This document shows positions 6,616 to 9,166 of a DNA stretch of 9,166 nt, piece by piece. The position numbers were made by a program, and so were the translations under genes. The notes beneath the pieces were generated by a model that saw only the letters and a list, made by a program, of their open reading frames with translations, ran no database searches and had not been told where the DNA came from. Numbering within the stretch: position 1 is the first letter of the stretch; each line of letters starts with the position of its first letter. The stretch is from Akkermansiaceae bacterium (GTDB lineage Bacteria > Verrucomicrobiota > Verrucomicrobiia > Verrucomicrobiales > Akkermansiaceae), in NCBI GenBank assembly GCA_025457805.1, contig JALOTR010000068.1, forward strand, positions 1 to 9,166, given 5' to 3'.

Positions 6616-7905
6616 ATGCACGGATTTTCCTACAAAAACGGTTCTCTTTTCTGCGAAGACATTGAGCTTTCAACCCTGGCCAGCGAGTATGGCACTCCGC
6701 TCTATGTGTATTCCGCAGCGACCATTCTCGATCACTACCGCCGTCTCGATGCGGCCTTGAACGGGGTCGATCACGAAGTGGCCTATGCGGTGAAGGCGAA
6801 TTCCAACCTCTCCGTGCTCCGCCTGCTGGCCAACGAAGGCGCGGGCTTCGACATCGTTTCCGGCGGCGAGCTGTTCCGGGTGATCAAGGCAGGCGGCGAT
6901 CCGGCCCATTGCACCTTCGCTGGAGTCGGCAAGACCAAGGAGGAAATCGTCTATGCGCTGGAGCAGGGCATTTATTCTTTCAATGTCGAGAGCGCGGAAG
7001 AACTCACTTATCTCAACGAAGTCGCTGCGGAACTCGGCGTCATCGCCCCGGCCGCCGTGCGAGTGAATCCGAATGTGGATGCCCAAACCCATAAGTATAT
7101 CTCCACCGGCAAATCCGAAAACAAGTTCGGCGTGGACTTCGAGGCGATTGCCGGGCTCTACGATCATGCGGCCAGCCATCTGCCGAACGTCCGCATGCGA
7201 GGCTTGCAAATGCACATCGGCTCCCAACTGACATCGATTTCCCCCTTCATCGAGGCAGTCGAAAAAGTCGCCCCGCTTGCCGCGAGCCTGAAGGCAAAAC
7301 ATGGCATCGAGTTCTGGTCCATCGGTGGCGGCATCGGCATCATTTACAAGGAGTCGCTCGAATCCGGCAGCCTCGATTGGTGGGAAAACCAGCCGGAAGT
7401 AGAGCGTCCGCTGACCATCGAGCGCTACGGCAAGGAAATCGTCCCACGCCTCAAGGACCTCGGTTTGAAGATCCTCGTCGAACCCGGACGCTTCATCGTC
7501 GGCAATGCCGGCGTGCTATTGACGCGTTGTTTGTATGAGAAAAAAGGCTCCGCCAAGACCTTCAAAATCGTGGATGCCGGAATGAATGATTTGATCCGTC
7601 CCGCGCTCTACGAAGGCCATCATGAAATCGTGCCCTTGAAACAACCCACGTCGGATGTGCGCAAGCCGGTGGATGTGGTGGGACCGATCTGCGAGAGCGG
7701 TGACTTTTTCTGCCAGAATCGCGAACTGCCCGACATCCAGCCCGGCGACACCATCGCCCTCATGTCGGCCGGAGCTTATGGTTTTGCCATGGCATCCAAC
7801 TACAACACCCGCCCGCTTCCTGCGGAGGTGCTGGTGGAGGGTTCCACTTCCACGGTGATCCGCAAGCGCCAGACGCTTGAGGATGTGATCGCTGGCGAAC
7901 TCTGA
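6616..7905 (+). CDS. lysA: Diaminopimelate decarboxylase
   Basis: A cytoplasmic PLP enzyme of fold type III that decarboxylates meso-2,6-diaminopimelate to L-lysine, the last step of lysine synthesis. The 429-residue length is normal for LysA. Visible motifs are YAVKANSN with the PLP lysine K60, HIGSQ (200-204), the glycine loop GGGIGI (237-242) that binds the PLP phosphate, EPGR (289-292), CESGDFF (359-365) with the active-site Cys359 contributed across the dimer, and AGAYG with Y388. All key residues are present. The ATG at 6616 gives an N-terminus of ordinary length (FSYKNGSLFCEDI...), and no Shine-Dalgarno sequence precedes it; a pyrimidine-rich CCCCCTCGC lies directly before the start. 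The transporter gene begins 53 bp downstream on the same strand, so they may be one transcript. Other decarboxylases of this fold (ornithine/arginine, carboxynorspermidine) are unlikely given the HIGSQ/CESGDFF set. Confidence 0.96.
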   Translation: MHGFSYKNGSLFCEDIELSTLASEYGTPLYVYSAATILDHYRRLDAALNGVDHEVAYAVKANSNLSVLRLLANEGAGFDIVSGGELFRVIKAGGDPAHCTFAGVGKTKEEIVYALEQGIYSFNVESAEELTYLNEVAAELGVIAPAAVRVNPNVDAQTHKYISTGKSENKFGVDFEAIAGLYDHAASHLPNVRMRGLQMHIGSQLTSISPFIEAVEKVAPLAASLKAKHGIEFWSIGGGIGIIYKESLESGSLDWWENQPEVERPLTIERYGKEIVPRLKDLGLKILVEPGRFIVGNAGVLLTRCLYEKKGSAKTFKIVDAGMNDLIRPALYEGHHEIVPLKQPTSDVRKPVDVVGPICESGDFFCQNRELPDIQPGDTIALMSAGAYGFAMASNYNTRPLPAEVLVEGSTSTVIRKRQTLEDVIAGEL

Positions 7906-7958
7906 TCGCACGACGCTTCCCTCTCGCCGCGCGGCGGAGCGATGCACGCAATCCGGCA

Positions 7959-8870
7959 ATGCCCCGTTTCGCTTATCTTCAGTTGCACCTGCTGGTGCTG
8001 TTGTTCGCATCGACGGCGGTGCTCGGGCAGTGGATGAGCCTGTCCGCGCCGTCCATCGTGATCTGGCGGACGATGCTTGCCGCGCTTGGTGGGGCCTTGC
8101 TGGTGGGTGTTGTTAGAAAAGGCAAACTGCTGCCACCGAAAGGCATGATTGCGCCCTTGTTGGGGATCGGTTGCATCGTGGGCCTGCATTGGATGTGTTT
8201 TTTCGGAGCGATCCGGCTGGCCAACATATCCATCTGCCTCGCAGGCATGGCGACGATTTCATTTTTCACCGCCTTCACTGAGCCCTTCATCGAGCGTCGC
8301 CGCATCCGCCCTCTGGAAGTGGGACTGGGTTTGCTCGTGGTAGTGGGGATTGTGTTGGTGGCGGGATTCGAAAAAGGACGTTTGCTGGGGCTTCTCACTG
8401 CGTTGGTGGGTGCCTTCCTCGCTGCAATTTTCCCCGTGCTCAATCGCAAGCTGGTGCAGAAGGATCGCATGGATCCGCTGGTGATGGTGGTGTGGGAAAT
8501 GATCGGTGCGTGTGCCATCTGCCTCACACTGTTGCCGCTCATCGAAGGCCCGGCTGCCTATGGAAAACTGTTAGAGCTGCGTGGTTTGGATATTCTCTGG
8601 CTGCTGCTTCTCGCCTGGATCTGCACGGTATTCGCTCATGCTTATCATATCCATCTCCTGAGATATATCAGTGCCTATACGGCAAATCTCGTGATCAACT
8701 TCGAGCCCATCTATGGCATCATCGCCGCGGCCCTGTTGTTTGTTGAGCACAAGCAACTCCATCCCGGATTCTTCATCGGCACCGCCACCATCCTGCTCGC
8801 GAACATCCTTCACCCGCTGATTTTACGCCGGATGGCCGCGGCGAAGAATCAGGACATGGCGCTGTCATGA
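7959..8870 (+). CDS. DMT superfamily transporter with two EamA domains
   Basis: A 303-residue inner-membrane protein with about ten hydrophobic segments (near residues 6-24, 31-52, 64-84, 90-108, 119-136, 142-162, 172-192, 208-228, 238-262 and 268-288). They fall into two EamA halves (about 8-135 and 142-287), as in drug/metabolite exporters. The second half has the typical ending with a Glu-Pro (249-250) before the ninth helix region. The ATG at 7959 starts the first membrane segment; no Shine-Dalgarno sequence lies in the usual place, and a 12-bp palindrome (CGCCGCGCGGCG, 7925-7936) sits in the 53-bp gap from lysA. The substrate cannot be read from sequence; many EamA proteins export amino acids or metabolites, and linkage to lysA makes lysine or a related compound a guess only. 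Its stop overlaps the convergent adenosine deaminase gene by six bases. Confidence 0.92.
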   Translation: MPRFAYLQLHLLVLLFASTAVLGQWMSLSAPSIVIWRTMLAALGGALLVGVVRKGKLLPPKGMIAPLLGIGCIVGLHWMCFFGAIRLANISICLAGMATISFFTAFTEPFIERRRIRPLEVGLGLLVVVGIVLVAGFEKGRLLGLLTALVGAFLAAIFPVLNRKLVQKDRMDPLVMVVWEMIGACAICLTLLPLIEGPAAYGKLLELRGLDILWLLLLAWICTVFAHAYHIHLLRYISAYTANLVINFEPIYGIIAAALLFVEHKQLHPGFFIGTATILLANILHPLILRRMAAAKNQDMALS

Positions 8871-9166
8871 ATTCAACCCGGCGCGGATGCGGGCGAAGCC
8901 GGGTTTGATCGTATCGAAAATGATCTTCAGCCGCTTGTCGAAGGGAGCAAAGGCACTCTTCATCGCGTTGAGTGAGAGTTTCTCCAGCTCATGCAGATTG
9001 AGGTCGAACAACTCGGTGGCGAGTTGGGTTTCCTGAGTCATGGAAGTGTCGCTCATCAGGCGGTCGTCTGTATTGAGGCAAACCCGGAAGCCGCGTCGGA
9101 AGAAGATGCCAAAAGGGTGATCCTCCAAACTCGCGCAGGCCCCGGTGTGGAGATTGCTGAGCAGGC
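8865..9166 (-). CDS. add: Adenosine deaminase, C-terminal part (gene runs off the window)
   Basis: Only the last 100 or so codons are in the window; the start lies beyond position 9166. The frame enters as ...LSNLHTGA, corresponding to the family SNxxTGA segment, and continues through SLEDHPF and CLNTDDRLMSDTSMTQE. The Asp pair in NTDD matches the zinc-binding and catalytic region of metal-dependent adenosine/AMP deaminases (PF00962), which convert adenosine to inosine in purine salvage. The NTDxRLMSxTSxTxE form resembles the longer bacterial type seen in Actinobacteria more than the E. coli NTDDPAV form. A TTG at 9128 lies inside this conserved core, so it is not a start. A related deaminase acting on aminodeoxyfutalosine cannot be excluded from this fragment. 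The TGA stop (8865-8867) falls within the last codons of the convergent transporter gene. Confidence 0.88.
   Translation of the reverse strand, partial: LLSNLHTGACASLEDHPFGIFFRRGFRVCLNTDDRLMSDTSMTQETQLATELFDLNLHELEKLSLNAMKSAFAPFDKRLKIIFDTIKPGFARIRAGLNS

Noticed and set aside
9126..9128. TTG at 9128 as a start codon of a short separate gene
   Set aside because: The frame stays open to the window edge and the preceding residues (SNLHTGA) belong to the conserved adenosine deaminase core, so this is the interior of a longer gene.

Overview
The window is GC-rich (roughly 60% by eye) bacterial chromosome and looks like a member of the Verrucomicrobiota (PVC group). I infer this from the style of the genes, not from a marker. 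The evidence is a very large exported protein built of cadherin-like, acidic calcium-binding-like and RCC1 modules, an exported GH105 pectin-type hydrolase, decamer-type dyad repeats between genes, and no Shine-Dalgarno sequence at any of the five visible starts. No rRNA, tRNA, integrase, transposase, CRISPR array or phage gene was seen.

Layout from left to right. Positions 1-221 hold a large imperfect dyad repeat made of about 10-nt units, then a compact hairpin just behind the first gene. A minus-strand gene (222-1358) encodes a secreted GH88/GH105 unsaturated glycuronyl hydrolase. It shares a 175-bp intergenic region with a divergent plus-strand gene (1534-2151) for an unrecognised exported protein. 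That intergenic region carries a 20-nt tandem duplication directly before the hydrolase start. A 283-bp gap follows, with a candidate sigma-54 (-24/-12) site and a hairpin in the expected leader. Next is a 1332-codon gene (2435-6433, TTG start) for a signal-peptide-bearing protein. It contains two RCC1 blocks of seven blades each, two He_PIG-like Ig domains and three cadherin-like domains, each cadherin followed by an acidic DxDxDG stretch. A second, unrelated dyad repeat (6457-6539) lies just after it. Then come lysA (6616-7905), a DMT/EamA transporter (7959-8870) on the same strand 53 bp later, and the C-terminal end of a minus-strand adenosine deaminase (8865 to the window edge) whose stop overlaps the transporter's.

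How the genes relate. lysA makes L-lysine from meso-diaminopimelate, and the transporter may be co-transcribed with it, so an amino-acid-type substrate is a reasonable guess but unproven. The hydrolase acts on the unsaturated ends left by polysaccharide lyases, so the organism probably degrades plant or algal uronic-acid polysaccharides; no lyase, SusCD-like or sulfatase gene is present to make this a full utilisation locus. The giant protein is the most distinctive item. Its second propeller keeps an exact 39-residue period over all seven blades, and the whole protein is a duplicated supermodule of about 520 residues. I see no defence or other multi-gene system. The plausible novelty lies in the architecture and regulation of this surface or secreted protein and in the paired dyad-repeat families.
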